From Ricordea florida (Eukaryota > Cnidaria > Anthozoa > Corallimorpharia > Ricordeidae): 64,000 nt of DNA. The notes beneath the pieces are model-generated. The model saw only the letters and a program-made list of their open reading frames with translations, did no database searches and had not been told where the DNA came from. Both the position numbers and the translations under genes were made by a program. Positions 1-13,661 of this stretch are shown here, piece by piece; position 1 is the stretch's first letter, and the number at the start of each line of letters is the position of its first letter. Where the stretch lies: assembly GCA_949710005.1 (NCBI GenBank), contig OX453282.1, forward strand, positions 13,826,236-13,890,235. Direction: 5' to 3'.

Positions 1-2713
1 TCATTAGTTTATCGTTTTATCTAATTAGCCTGTCTTTGCCAAATTAGCCTATATATTTACTTAAATGCCTGTTAGGTTTACCTAACTAGCCTATTTATAT
101 GTCTGATTAGGCTATCTATTTACCTGATTAGCCTATATATTTTCCTAATTAGTATTTCTATTTATCTGCTTAGCTTATGAATTCGCTAATTTGCTAGTCT
201 TTTTACCTGATTGCGTAATTACTTTACCTGATTAATTCGTGTATGTACTTAATAAGCATATATGCTTAATTTATTTGTCTATGTATTTACCGGATTAGCC
301 TATTTAATTATTTGGCTCTTGGGCTTACCGTTTTGGCCTTTTCTTTTACCTAACTAGATTATTTATTTATCTAACTAGTTTATTCTGTTATCTAAATAGT
401 CTATGTATTTGCCTAATTAATCTATTTTTACATGATTGTGACAACTATTTACCTGATTAGACTATAAATTTTTCTAATTATATGATGTATTTATCTAATT
501 AGATGATGTCTGCCTAATTTGCCTATCTATTTTCCTGATTGCCTGATGGGTTTCTCTGATCTGCCCACTTATACACCTGATTAAACTAACTATTTACTGA
601 TAAGACTATATATTTCCCTAATTAGTTTATCGAATTAGCCTATGTAATTGCCTAATTCGCCTACGTATTTAATTGATTGCCTGATGGGTTTTTCTAGTTA
701 GCCTATGCGTTTGCCTAATTAGCCTATCTATTTAACTGATTGCCTGATGGGTTTATCTAATGGGCCTGTTTATATAATTGATCACCCTAACTATTTACCT
801 GATTAGACTATATATTTTCTTGATTAGCTCATCTATTAATCTAATTAGCCTATGTAATTGCCCAATTCGCCTATCTGGCGAAGATCATAGCGTATCTAGA
901 GTAATCATAGCGTAATGCAAATGCATAGAGTAATCAGATAAATAGATAAAGAAATTAGGTAAAAAAAAAGGCTAATTAGGTAAATATATAGGCTAGTTAG
1001 GCTAATACATAGGCTTATCCGATAAATAAATAAACTAATCAGGGAAATATATAGTGTAATCAGGTAAATAATTGGACTAATAAAGTATATAAATCGGCTA
1101 ATTCGGTAAACCCATAAGGCAATCAGGTAAATCGGATAAGTAGGTTAAGTCTTTAGGTAAATATGTAGGCTAATCAGTTAAAAAGATAGGCTAATCAGAC
1201 AAAAAATACGCAAATCGGAGAAAAATAATTAAACTAATGAAATAAGCATGTATGGTAATCAAGTACATAGATGGGCAAACTACATAAAATCATCAGGCAA
1301 TTAGGTAAGTAATTAGCCTAATTAGGACCCTACATAGGCTGATTACATAATAAGATGAAATAATTAAGAAAATATACAGTTTGATTAGGTAAATAAGTTA
1401 GGCTAGTTAGATATATAAGTGATCCAAACGGCTTAAAAAATAGGTTAATTAGGCAAATGCATAGGCTAATTAGATAAAAAGATAAAAAAATTAGATAATT
1501 ATATAATCTAATCAGGTAAAAGGATGAGCTAGGCAGGTTCATAAATAGGGCCAATCAGCTAGGCCCATAGGCCAAATAAATAATACAAAGGCTAATCCCG
1601 CGAATCAGGTAAACGTATGAGGTTATCAAGTAACTAGATAGGCTAATTAGGGAAAGACATAGGCTGATTAGGTAAAGCGATAATCTGATTACGAAAGTAT
1701 GTAGTCTAATAAGCTGAATAGTTAGGCTAAATAGGTATATAAGTAGGCCAATCAGGCAAGCCCAACAGTCTAATAAATGGATACATAGGCTAATCCGGTA
1801 AATACATAGACAAATAAAATAAGCATATATCCTAATCTAGTACATACATAGATTAAAAAGGTAGCGTTTTCATTCAATAAGGTAAGTAGGCCAAGTAGGC
1901 AAATACATAGGCTATTAACATAAATAGATAAAGTAAATAGGTAAGAATATAGGCTAATCAAGTAAATGGGTAAACTAATTAGGGAAATAGTTAGAGTAAT
2001 CAGGTATATAAATGGCGAGTCAGATAGACTGCTGAGGTAATCAGGTAAATCTATAGGCTAATTAGGCAAAGACATAGGTTAATTAGATAAACAGATGAAC
2101 TAGTAAGGAAAATTATAGTCTAATCGGCCATAAATATATGCATATATGCTTATCAGGTAAATCAACAGATTAATTAGGTAAAGTAATCAGGCAATAAGCC
2201 CAACAGCCAAATGAATACACAGTTTAATTAGTTTATCTATTTATCTAATTAGCCTATTTCTTTGCCTAATTAGCCTACTTACATAATCTATCTGACTAGC
2301 CTATATATATTTCCCTAAATAGTATATCTATTTATCTAATTAGCGTATGTCTTTGCCTAATTAGTCTTTCTATTTCCTGATTGCCTTATGAGTTTTCCTG
2401 ACCAGACCATTTATAAACATGATTGGCCTAACTTTCTCATTAGCTTATCTATTTGTCTAATTAGCTTATTTATTTGCTAAATTAGTCTATTTACCTGCTT
2501 AGCCTATATATTTAACTAATTAGTTGATCCATTTATCTGATTAACCTATTAATTAACCTATTCTTTTACCCGATTGGACAATTTATATACCTGACTAGCC
2601 TAACTAATTACCTGATTAACCTATACATTTCCCTAAATAGTTTATAGAGTTATCTAATTAGCCAATGTAGTGTCCTAATTAGCCTATCTATTTACCTAAT
2701 TGCCTAATGAGTC
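1..2713 (+). repeat. Satellite A monomer 1 (diverged, at left edge)
   Basis: Tandem 21-bp units (GCCTATNTAT + TTACCTGATTA and variants) make up the whole stretch. Units read in the GCCTAT sense to about 880, then in the complementary sense (GGTAAATA...AGGCTAAT) to about 2,225, then in the GCCTAT sense again. The first switch is the conserved element J1 at 883-926, with two copies of ATCATAGCGTA and then ATGCAAATGCAT. The second switch (J2) lies near 2,190-2,240. A perfect 16-bp palindrome TAAGCATATATGCTTA is at 253-268 and ATATATGCATATAT is at 2,134-2,147. This monomer is 24 bp shorter than monomers 2-7 and differs from them at many sites, including a run of nine A near 960-969. I see no gene. 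A hydrophobic 74-codon frame on the minus strand (1330-1554) is just the 21-bp unit read as a heptapeptide repeat. Confidence 0.95.
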
Positions 2714-5450
2714 TCATTAGTTTATCGTTTTATCTAATTAGCCTGTCTTTGCCAAGTTAGCCTATATATTTACTTAAATGCCTGTTAGGTTTACCTAACT
2801 AGCCTATTTATATGTCTGATTAGGCTATCTATTTACCTGATTAGCCTATATATTTTCCTAATTAGTATTTCTATTTATCTGATTAGCATATGAATTCGCA
2901 AATTGGCTTGTCTATTTACCTGATTGCCTTATCACTTTACCTGATTAATTCGTGTATGTACTTAATAAGCATATATGCTTAATTTATTTGTCTATGTATT
3001 TACCGGATTAGCCTATTTAATTATTTGGCTCTTGGGCTTACCGTTTTGGCCTGTTCTTTTACCTGATTAGATTATTTATTTATCTAACTAGTTTATTCTG
3101 TTATCTAAATAGTCTATGTATTTGCCTAATTAATCTATTTTTACATGATTGTGACAACTATTTACTTGATTAGACTATAAATTTTCCTAATTATATGATG
3201 TATTTATCTAATTAGATGATGTCTGCCTAATTTGCCTATCTATTTTCCTGATTGCCTGATGGTTTTATCTGATCTGCCCACTTATACACCTGATTACACT
3301 AACTATTTACCTGATAAGACTATATATTTCCCTAATTAGTTTATCTAATTAGCTTATGTAATTGCCTAATTCGCCTACGTATTTAATTGATTGCCTGATG
3401 GGTTTTTCTAGTTAGGCTATGTGTTTGCCTAATTAGCCTATCTATTTAACTGATTGCCTGATGGGTTTATCTAATGGGACTGTTTATATAATTGATCACC
3501 CTAACTATTTACCTGATTAGACTATATATTTTCTTGATTAGCTCATCTATTAATCTAATTAGCCTATGTAATTGCCCAATTCGCCTATCTGGCAAAGATC
3601 ATAGCGTATCTAGAGTAATCATAGCGTAATGCAAATGCATAGAGTAATCAAATAAATAGATAAAGGAATTAGGTAAATATATAGGCTAGTTAGGCTGATA
3701 TATAGGCTTATTCGATAAATAAATAAACTAATCAGGGAAATATATAGTGTAATCAGGTAAATAATTGGACTAATAAAGTATATAAATCGGCCAATTCGGT
3801 AAACCCATCAGGCAATCGGATAAGTAGGTTAAGTCTTTAGGTAAATATATAGGCTACTCAGTTAAAACGATAGGCTAATCAGACAAATAAATACGCAAAT
3901 CGGGGAAAAATAATTAAGCTAATGAAATAAGCATGTATGGTAATCAAGTACATAGATGGGCAAACTACATAAAATCATCAGGCAATTAGGTAAGTAATTA
4001 GCCTAATTAGGACCCTACATAGGCTGATTACATAATAAGATGAAATAATTAAGAAAATATACAGTTTGATTAGGTAAATAAGTTAGGCTAGTTAGATATA
4101 TAAGTGATCCAAACGGCTTAAAAAATAGGTTAATTAGGCAAATGCATAGGCTAATTAGATAAAAAGATAAAAAAATTAGATAATTATATAATCTAATCAG
4201 GTAAAAGGATGAGCTAGGCAGGTTCATAAATAGGGCCAATCAGCTAGGCCCATAGGCCAAATAAATAAATAGAAAGGCTAATCCCGCGAATCAGGTAAAC
4301 CCATGAGGTTATCATGTAACTAGATAGGCTAATTAGGGAAAGACATAGGCTGATTAGGTAAAGCGATAATCTGATTACGAAAGTATGTAGTCTAATAAGC
4401 TGAATAGTTAGGCTAAATAGGTATATAAGTAGGCCAATCAGGCAAGCCCAACAGTCTAATAAATGGATACATAGGCTAATCCGGTAAATACATAGACAAA
4501 TAAAATAAGCATATATCCTAATCTAGTACATACATAGATTAAAAAGGTAGAGTTTTCATTCAATAAGGTAAATAGGCCAAGTAGGCAAATACATAGGCTA
4601 TTAACATAAATAGATAAAGTAATTAGGTAAGAATATAGGCTAATCAAGTAAATGGGTAAACTAATTAGGGAAATAGTTAGAGTAATCAGGTATATAAATG
4701 GCGAGTCAGATAGACTGCTAAGGTAATCAGGTAAATCTATAGGCTAATTAGGCAAAGACATAGGCTAATTAGATAAACAGATGAACTAATAAGGAAAATT
4801 ATAGCCTAATCGGCCATAAATATATGCATATATGCTTATCAGGTACATCAACAGATTAATTAGGTAAAGTAATCAGGCAATAAGCCCAACAGCCAAATGA
4901 ATACACAGTTTAATTAGTTTATCTATTTATCTACCTATTTCTTTGCCTAATTAGCCTGACTATTTACCTGATTGCCTAATAAGTTTACCTAATTAGCCTA
5001 CTTACAAAACTGGCTAGCCTATCTATCTATCTGACTAGCCTATATATTTCCCTAAATAGTATATCTATTTATCTAATTAGCGGATGTTTCTGCCTAATTA
5101 GCCTTTCTCTTTTTTGATTTCCTTATGAGTTTTCCTGACCAGACCATTTATAAACATGATAAGCCTAACTTTCTAATTAGCTTATCTATTTGTCTAATTA
5201 GCTTATGTATTTGCTAAATTAGTCTATTTACCTGCTTCGCCTATTTATTTAACTAATTAGTTGATTAATTTATCTTATTAACCTATTAATTAACCTATTC
5301 TTTTACCCGATTGGACAATTTATATACCTGACTAGCCTAACTAATTACCTGATTAACCTATACATTTCCATTATTAGTTTATAGAGTTATCTAATTAGCC
5401 GATGTAGTGTCCTAATTAGCCTATCTATTTACCTAATTGCCTAATGAGTC
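2714..5450 (+). repeat. Satellite A monomer 2 (start of homogenised domain)
   Basis: This is a 2,737-bp monomer that follows monomer 1 directly in the same orientation. J1 is at 3597-3640 and the TAAGCATATATGCTTA palindrome at 2966-2981. At four diagnostic sites it carries G at 3168, C at 3186, GC at 3416-3417 and T at 4480. From about 2,760 onward it is nearly identical to monomers 3-7. Relative to monomer 1 it has extra 21-bp units near 4,945-5,010, which account for much of the length difference. Confidence 0.95.
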
Positions 5451-8187
5451 TCATTAGTTTATCGTTTTATCTAATTAGCCGGTCTTTGCCAAATTAGCCT
5501 ATATATTTACTTAAATGCCTGTTAGGTTTACCTAACTAGCCTATTTATATGTCTGATTAGGCTATCTATTTACCTGATTAGCCTATATATTTTCCTAATT
5601 AGTATTTCTATTTATCTGATTAGCATATGAATTCGCAAATTGGCTTGTCTATTTACCTGATTGCCTTATCACTTTACCTGATTAATTCGTGTATGTACTT
5701 AATAAGCATATATGCTTAATTTATTTGTCTATGTATTTACCGGATTAGCCTATTTAATTATTTGGCTCTTGGGCTTACCGTTTTGGCCTGTTCTTTTACC
5801 TGATTAGATTATTTATTTATCTAACTAGTTTATTCTGTTATCTAAATAGTCTATGTATTTGCCTAATTAATCTATTTTTACATGATTGTGACAACTATTT
5901 ACTTAATTAGACTATAAATTTTTCTAATTATATGATGTATTTATCTAATTAGATGATGTCTGCCTAATTTGCCTATCTATTTTCCTGATTGCCTGATGGT
6001 TTTATCTGATCTGCCCACTTATACACCTGATTACACTAACTATTTACCTGATAAGACTATATATTTCCCTAATTAGTTTATCTAATTAGCTTATGTAATT
6101 GCCTAATTCGCCTACGTATTTAATTGATTGCCTGATGGGTTTTTCTAGTTAGCATATGTGTTTGCCTAATTAGCCTATCTATTTAACTGATTGCCTGATG
6201 GGTTTATCTAATGGGACTGTTTATATAATTGATCACCCTAACTATTTACCTGATTAGACTATATATTTTCTTGATTAGCTCATCTATTAATCTAATTAGC
6301 CTATGTAATTGCCCAATTCGCCTATCTGGCAAAGATCATAGCGTATCTAGAGTAATCATAGCGTAATGCAAATGCATAGAGTAATCAAATAAATAGATAA
6401 AGGAATTAGGTAAATATATAGGCTAGTTAGGCTGATATATAGGCTTATTCGATAAATAAATAAACTAATCAGGGAAATATATAGTGTAATCAGGTAAATA
6501 ATTGGACTAATAAAGTATATAAATCGGCCAATTCGGTAAACCCATCAGGCAATCGGATAAGTAGGTTAAGTCTTTAGGTAAATATATAGGCTACTCAGTT
6601 AAAACGATAGGCTAATCAGACAAATAAATACGCAAATCGGGGAAAAATAATTAAGCTAATGAAATAAGCATGTATGGTAATCAAGTACATAGATGGGCAA
6701 ACTACATAAAATCATCAGGCAATTAGGTAAGTAATTAGCCTAATTAGGACCCTACATAGGCTGATTACATAATAAGATGAAATAATTAAGAAAATATACA
6801 GTTTGATTAGGTAAATAAGTTAGGCTAGTTAGATATATAAGTGATCCAAACGGCTTAAAAAATAGGTTAATTAGGCAAATGCATAGGCTAATTAGATAAA
6901 AAGATAAAAAAATTAGATAATTATATAATCTAATCAGGTAAAAGGATGAGCTAGGCAGGTTCATAAATAGGGCCAATCAGCTAGGCCCATAGGCCAAATA
7001 AATAAATAGAAAGGCTAATCCCGCGAATCAGGTAAACCCATGAGGTTATCATGTAACTAGATAGGCTAATTAGGGAAAGACATAGGCTGATTAGGTAAAG
7101 CGATAATCTGATTACGAAAGTATGTAGTCTAATAAGCTGAATAGTTAGGCTAAATAGGTATATAAGTAGGCCAATCAGGCAAGCCCAACAGTCTAATAAA
7201 TGGATACATAGGCTAATCCGGTAAATACATAGACAAATAAAATAAGCATATATCCTAATCTAGTACATACATAGATTAAAAAGGTAGAGTTTTCATTCAA
7301 TAAGGTAAATAGGCCAAGTAGGCAAATACATAGGCTATTAACATAAATAGATAAAGTAATTAGGTAAGAATATAGGCTAATCAAGTAAATGGGTAAACTA
7401 ATTAGGGAAATAGTTAGAGTAATCAGGTATATAAATGGCGAGTCAGATAGACTGCTAAGGTAATCAGGTAAATCTATAGGCTAATTAGGCAAAGACATAG
7501 GCTAATTAGATAAACAGATGAACTAATAAGGAAAATTATAGCCTAATCGGCCATAAATATATGCATATATGCTTATCAGGTACATCAACAGATTAATTAG
7601 GTAAAGTAATCAGGCAATAAGCCCAACAGCCAAATGAATACACAGTTTAATTAGTTTATCTATTTATCTACCTATTTCTTTGCCTAATTAGCCTGACTAT
7701 TTACCTGATTGCCTAATAAGTTTACCTAATTAGCCTACTTACAAAACTGGCTAGCCTATCTATCTATCTGACTAGCCTATATATTTCCCTAAATAGTATA
7801 TCTATTTATCTAATTAGCGGATGTTTCTGCCTAATTAGCCTTTCTCTTTTTTGATTTCCTTATGAGTTTTCCTGACCAGACCATTTATAAACATGATAAG
7901 CCTAACTTTCTAATTAGCTTATCTATTTGTCTAATTAGCTTATGTATTTGCTAAATTAGTCTATTTACCTGCTTCGCCTATTTATTTAACTAATTAGTTG
8001 ATTAATTTATCTTATTAACCTATTAATTAACCTATTCTTTTACCCGATTGGACAATTTATATACCTGACTAGCCTAACTAATTACCTGATTAACCTATAC
8101 ATTTCCATTATTAGTTTATAGAGTTATCTAATTAGCCGATGTAGTGTCCTAATTAGCCTATCTATTTACCTAATTGCCTAATGAGTC
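5451..8187 (+). repeat. Satellite A monomer 3
   Basis: This is a 2,737-bp head-to-tail copy. J1 is at 6334-6377 and the 16-bp palindrome at 5703-5718. The diagnostic sites read A at 5905, T at 5923, CA at 6153-6154 and T at 7217, a combination found in no other monomer of the array. It looks like an intermediate between the two common monomer types. Confidence 0.95.
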
Positions 8188-10924
8188 TCATTAGTTTATC
8201 GTTTTATCTAATTAGCCGGTCTTTGCCAAATTAGCCTATATATTTACTTAAATGCCTGTTAGGTTTACCTAACTAGCCTATTTATATGTCTGATTAGGCT
8301 ATCTATTTACCTGATTAGCCTATATATTTTCCTAATTAGTATTTCTATTTATCTGATTAGCATATGAATTCGCAAATTGGCTTGTCTATTTACCTGATTG
8401 CCTTATCACTTTACCTGATTAATTCGTGTATGTACTTAATAAGCATATATGCTTAATTTATTTGTCTATGTATTTACCGGATTAGCCTATTTAATTATTT
8501 GGCTCTTGGGCTTACCGTTTTGGCCTGTTCTTTTACCTGATTAGATTATTTATTTATCTAACTAGTTTATTCTGTTATCTAAATAGTCTATGTATTTGCC
8601 TAATTAATCTATTTTTACATGATTGTGACAACTATTTACTTAATTAGACTATAAATTTTTCTAATTATATGATGTATTTATCTAATTAGATGATGTCTGC
8701 CTAATTTGCCTATCTATTTTCCTGATTGCCTGATGGTTTTATCTGATCTGCCCACTTATACACCTGATTACACTAACTATTTACCTGATAAGACTATATA
8801 TTTCCCTAATTAGTTTATCTAATTAGCTTATGTAATTGCCTAATTCGCCTACGTATTTAATTGATTGCCTGATGGGTTTTTCTAGTTAGCATATGTGTTT
8901 GCCTAATTAGCCTATCTATTTAACTGATTGCCTGATGGGTTTATCTAATGGGACTGTTTATATAATTGATCACCCTAACTATTTACCTGATTAGACTATA
9001 TATTTTCTTGATTAGCTCATCTATTAATCTAATTAGCCTATGTAATTGCCCAATTCGCCTATCTGGCAAAGATCATAGCGTATCTAGAGTAATCATAGCG
9101 TAATGCAAATGCATAGAGTAATCAAATAAATAGATAAAGGAATTAGGTAAATATATAGGCTAGTTAGGCTGATATATAGGCTTATTCGATAAATAAATAA
9201 ACTAATCAGGGAAATATATAGTGTAATCAGGTAAATAATTGGACTAATAAAGTATATAAATCGGCCAATTCGGTAAACCCATCAGGCAATCGGATAAGTA
9301 GGTTAAGTCTTTAGGTAAATATATAGGCTACTCAGTTAAAACGATAGGCTAATCAGACAAATAAATACGCAAATCGGGGAAAAATAATTAAGCTAATGAA
9401 ATAAGCATGTATGGTAATCAAGTACATAGATGGGCAAACTACATAAAATCATCAGGCAATTAGGTAAGTAATTAGCCTAATTAGGACCCTACATAGGCTG
9501 ATTACATAATAAGATGAAATAATTAAGAAAATATACAGTTTGATTAGGTAAATAAGTTAGGCTAGTTAGATATATAAGTGATCCAAACGGCTTAAAAAAT
9601 AGGTTAATTAGGCAAATGCATAGGCTAATTAGATAAAAAGATAAAAAAATTAGATAATTATATAATCTAATCAGGTAAAAGGATGAGCTAGGCAGGTTCA
9701 TAAATAGGGCCAATCAGCTAGGCCCATAGGCCAAATAAATAAATAGAAAGGCTAATCCCGCGAATCAGGTAAACCCATGAGGTTATCATGTAACTAGATA
9801 GGCTAATTAGGGAAAGACATAGGCTGATTAGGTAAAGCGATAATCTGATTACGAAAGTATGTAGTCTAATAAGCTGAATAGTTAGGCTAAATAGGTATAT
9901 AAGTAGGCCAATCAGGCAAGCCCAACAGTCTAATAAATGGATACATAGGCTAAACCGGTAAATACATAGACAAATAAAATAAGCATATATCCTAATCTAG
10001 TACATACATAGATTAAAAAGGTAGAGTTTTCATTCAATAAGGTAAATAGGCCAAGTAGGCAAATACATAGGCTATTAACATAAATAGATAAAGTAATTAG
10101 GTAAGAATATAGGCTAATCAAGTAAATGGGTAAACTAATTAGGGAAATAGTTAGAGTAATCAGGTATATAAATGGCGAGTCAGATAGACTGCTAAGGTAA
10201 TCAGGTAAATCTATAGGCTAATTAGGCAAAGACATAGGCTAATTAGATAAACAGATGAACTAATAAGGAAAATTATAGCCTAATCGGCCATAAATATATG
10301 CATATATGCTTATCAGGTACATCAACAGATTAATTAGGTAAAGTAATCAGGCAATAAGCCCAACAGCCAAATGAATACACAGTTTAATTAGTTTATCTAT
10401 TTATCTACCTATTTCTTTGCCTAATTAGCCTGACTATTTACCTGATTGCCTAATAAGTTTACCTAATTAGCCTACTTACAAAACTGGCTAGCCTATCTAT
10501 CTATCTGACTAGCCTATATATTTCCCTAAATAGTATATCTATTTATCTAATTAGCGGATGTTTCTGCCTAATTAGCCTTTCTCTTTTTTGATTTCCTTAT
10601 GAGTTTTCCTGACCAGACCATTTATAAACATGATAAGCCTAACTTTCTAATTAGCTTATCTATTTGTCTAATTAGCTTATGTATTTGCTAAATTAGTCTA
10701 TTTACCTGCTTCGCCTATTTATTTAACTAATTAGTTGATTAATTTATCTTATTAACCTATTAATTAACCTATTCTTTTACCCGATTGGACAATTTATATA
10801 CCTGACTAGCCTAACTAATTACCTGATTAACCTATACATTTCCATTATTAGTTTATAGAGTTATCTAATTAGCCGATGTAGTGTCCTAATTAGCCTATCT
10901 ATTTACCTAATTGCCTAATGAGTC
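8188..10924 (+). repeat. Satellite A monomer 4 (type Y)
   Basis: This is a 2,737-bp copy with J1 at 9071-9114 and the palindrome at 8440-8455. The diagnostic sites read A at 8642, T at 8660, CA at 8890-8891 and A at 9954. I call this type Y. Monomer 6 has the same state at all four sites. Confidence 0.95.
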
Positions 10925-13661
10925 TCATTAGTTTATCGTTTTATCTAATTAGCCGGTCTTTGCCAAATTAGCCTATATATTTACTTAAATGCCTGTTAGG
11001 TTTACCTAACTAGCCTATTTATATGTCTGATTAGGCTATCTATTTACCTGATTAGCCTATATATTTTCCTAATTAGTATTTCTATTTATCTGATTAGCAT
11101 ATGAATTCGCAAATTGGCTTGTCTATTTACCTGATTGCCTTATCACTTTACCTGATTAATTCGTGTATGTACTTAATAAGCATATATGCTTAATTTATTT
11201 GTCTATGTATTTACCGGATTAGCCTATTTAATTATTTGGCTCTTGGGCTTACCGTTTTGGCCTGTTCTTTTACCTGATTAGATTATTTATTTATCTAACT
11301 AGTTTATTCTGTTATCTAAATAGTCTATGTATTTGCCTAATTAATCTATTTTTACATGATTGTGACAACTATTTACTTGATTAGACTATAAATTTTCCTA
11401 ATTATATGATGTATTTATCTAATTAGATGATGTCTGCCTAATTTGCCTATCTATTTTCCTGATTGCCTGATGGTTTTATCTGATCTGCCCACTTATACAC
11501 CTGATTACACTAACTATTTACCTGATAAGACTATATATTTCCCTAATTAGTTTATCTAATTAGCTTATGTAATTGCCTAATTCGCCTACGTATTTAATTG
11601 ATTGCCTGATGGGTTTTTCTAGTTAGGCTATGTGTTTGCCTAATTAGCCTATCTATTTAACTGATTGCCTGATGGGTTTATCTAATGGGACTGTTTATAT
11701 AATTGATCACCCTAACTATTTACCTGATTAGACTATATATTTTCTTGATTAGCTCATCTATTAATCTAATTAGCCTATGTAATTGCCCAATTCGCCTATC
11801 TGGCAAAGATCATAGCGTATCTAGAGTAATCATAGCGTAATGCAAATGCATAGAGTAATCAAATAAATAGATAAAGGAATTAGGTAAATATATAGGCTAG
11901 TTAGGCTGATATATAGGCTTATTCGATAAATAAATAAACTAATCAGGGAAATATATAGTGTAATCAGGTAAATAATTGGACTAATAAAGTATATAAATCG
12001 GCCAATTCGGTAAACCCATCAGGCAATCGGATAAGTAGGTTAAGTCTTTAGGTAAATATATAGGCTACTCAGTTAAAACGATAGGCTAATCAGACAAATA
12101 AATACGCAAATCGGGGAAAAATAATTAAGCTAATGAAATAAGCATGTATGGTAATCAAGTACATAGATGGGCAAACTACATAAAATCATCAGGCAATTAG
12201 GTAAGTAATTAGCCTAATTAGGACCCTACATAGGCTGATTACATAATAAGATGAAATAATTAAGAAAATATACAGTTTGATTAGGTAAATAAGTTAGGCT
12301 AGTTAGATATATAAGTGATCCAAACGGCTTAAAAAATAGGTTAATTAGGCAAATGCATAGGCTAATTAGATAAAAAGATAAAAAAATTAGATAATTATAT
12401 AATCTAATCAGGTAAAAGGATGAGCTAGGCAGGTTCATAAATAGGGCCAATCAGCTAGGCCCATAGGCCAAATAAATAAATAGAAAGGCTAATCCCGCGA
12501 ATCAGGTAAACCCATGAGGTTATCATGTAACTAGATAGGCTAATTAGGGAAAGACATAGGCTGATTAGGTAAAGCGATAATCTGATTACGAAAGTATGTA
12601 GTCTAATAAGCTGAATAGTTAGGCTAAATAGGTATATAAGTAGGCCAATCAGGCAAGCCCAACAGTCTAATAAATGGATACATAGGCTAATCCGGTAAAT
12701 ACATAGACAAATAAAATAAGCATATATCCTAATCTAGTACATACATAGATTAAAAAGGTAGAGTTTTCATTCAATAAGGTAAATAGGCCAAGTAGGCAAA
12801 TACATAGGCTATTAACATAAATAGATAAAGTAATTAGGTAAGAATATAGGCTAATCAAGTAAATGGGTAAACTAATTAGGGAAATAGTTAGAGTAATCAG
12901 GTATATAAATGGCGAGTCAGATAGACTGCTAAGGTAATCAGGTAAATCTATAGGCTAATTAGGCAAAGACATAGGCTAATTAGATAAACAGATGAACTAA
13001 TAAGGAAAATTATAGCCTAATCGGCCATAAATATATGCATATATGCTTATCAGGTACATCAACAGATTAATTAGGTAAAGTAATCAGGCAATAAGCCCAA
13101 CAGCCAAATGAATACACAGTTTAATTAGTTTATCTATTTATCTACCTATTTCTTTGCCTAATTAGCCTGACTATTTACCTGATTGCCTAATAAGTTTACC
13201 TAATTAGCCTACTTACAAAACTGGCTAGCCTATCTATCTATCTGACTAGCCTATATATTTCCCTAAATAGTATATCTATTTATCTAATTAGCGGATGTTT
13301 CTGCCTAATTAGCCTTTCTCTTTTTTGATTTCCTTATGAGTTTTCCTGACCAGACCATTTATAAACATGATAAGCCTAACTTTCTAATTAGCTTATCTAT
13401 TTGTCTAATTAGCTTATGTATTTGCTAAATTAGTCTATTTACCTGCTTCGCCTATTTATTTAACTAATTAGTTGATTAATTTATCTTATTAACCTATTAA
13501 TTAACCTATTCTTTTACCCGATTGGACAATTTATATACCTGACTAGCCTAACTAATTACCTGATTAACCTATACATTTCCATTATTAGTTTATAGAGTTA
13601 TCTAATTAGCCGATGTAGTGTCCTAATTAGCCTATCTATTTACCTAATTGCCTAATGAGTC
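10925..13661 (+). repeat. Satellite A monomer 5 (type X)
   Basis: This is a 2,737-bp copy with J1 at 11808-11851 and the palindrome at 11177-11192. The diagnostic sites read G at 11379, C at 11397, GC at 11627-11628 and T at 12691, matching monomers 2 and 7 (type X). With monomer 4 it forms the first Y-X pair of the apparent 5,474-bp higher-order unit. Confidence 0.95.

Noticed and set aside
1330..1554. A 74-codon hydrophobic frame (MALF...), kept intact in monomers 1-7 on the minus strand
   Set aside because: It is the 21-bp unit read as a heptapeptide repeat. Its identity in monomers 1-7 only reflects DNA identity. Copies at 20,444, 32,740, 35,488 and 38,204 have amino-acid changes without restraint, and two copies near 58,364 and 63,793 are interrupted.
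1770..1961. A 63-codon frame repeated in monomers 1-7 (minus strand)
   Set aside because: Short, hydrophobic, heptad-periodic from the 21-bp repeat, and absent as an intact frame in the diverged monomers.
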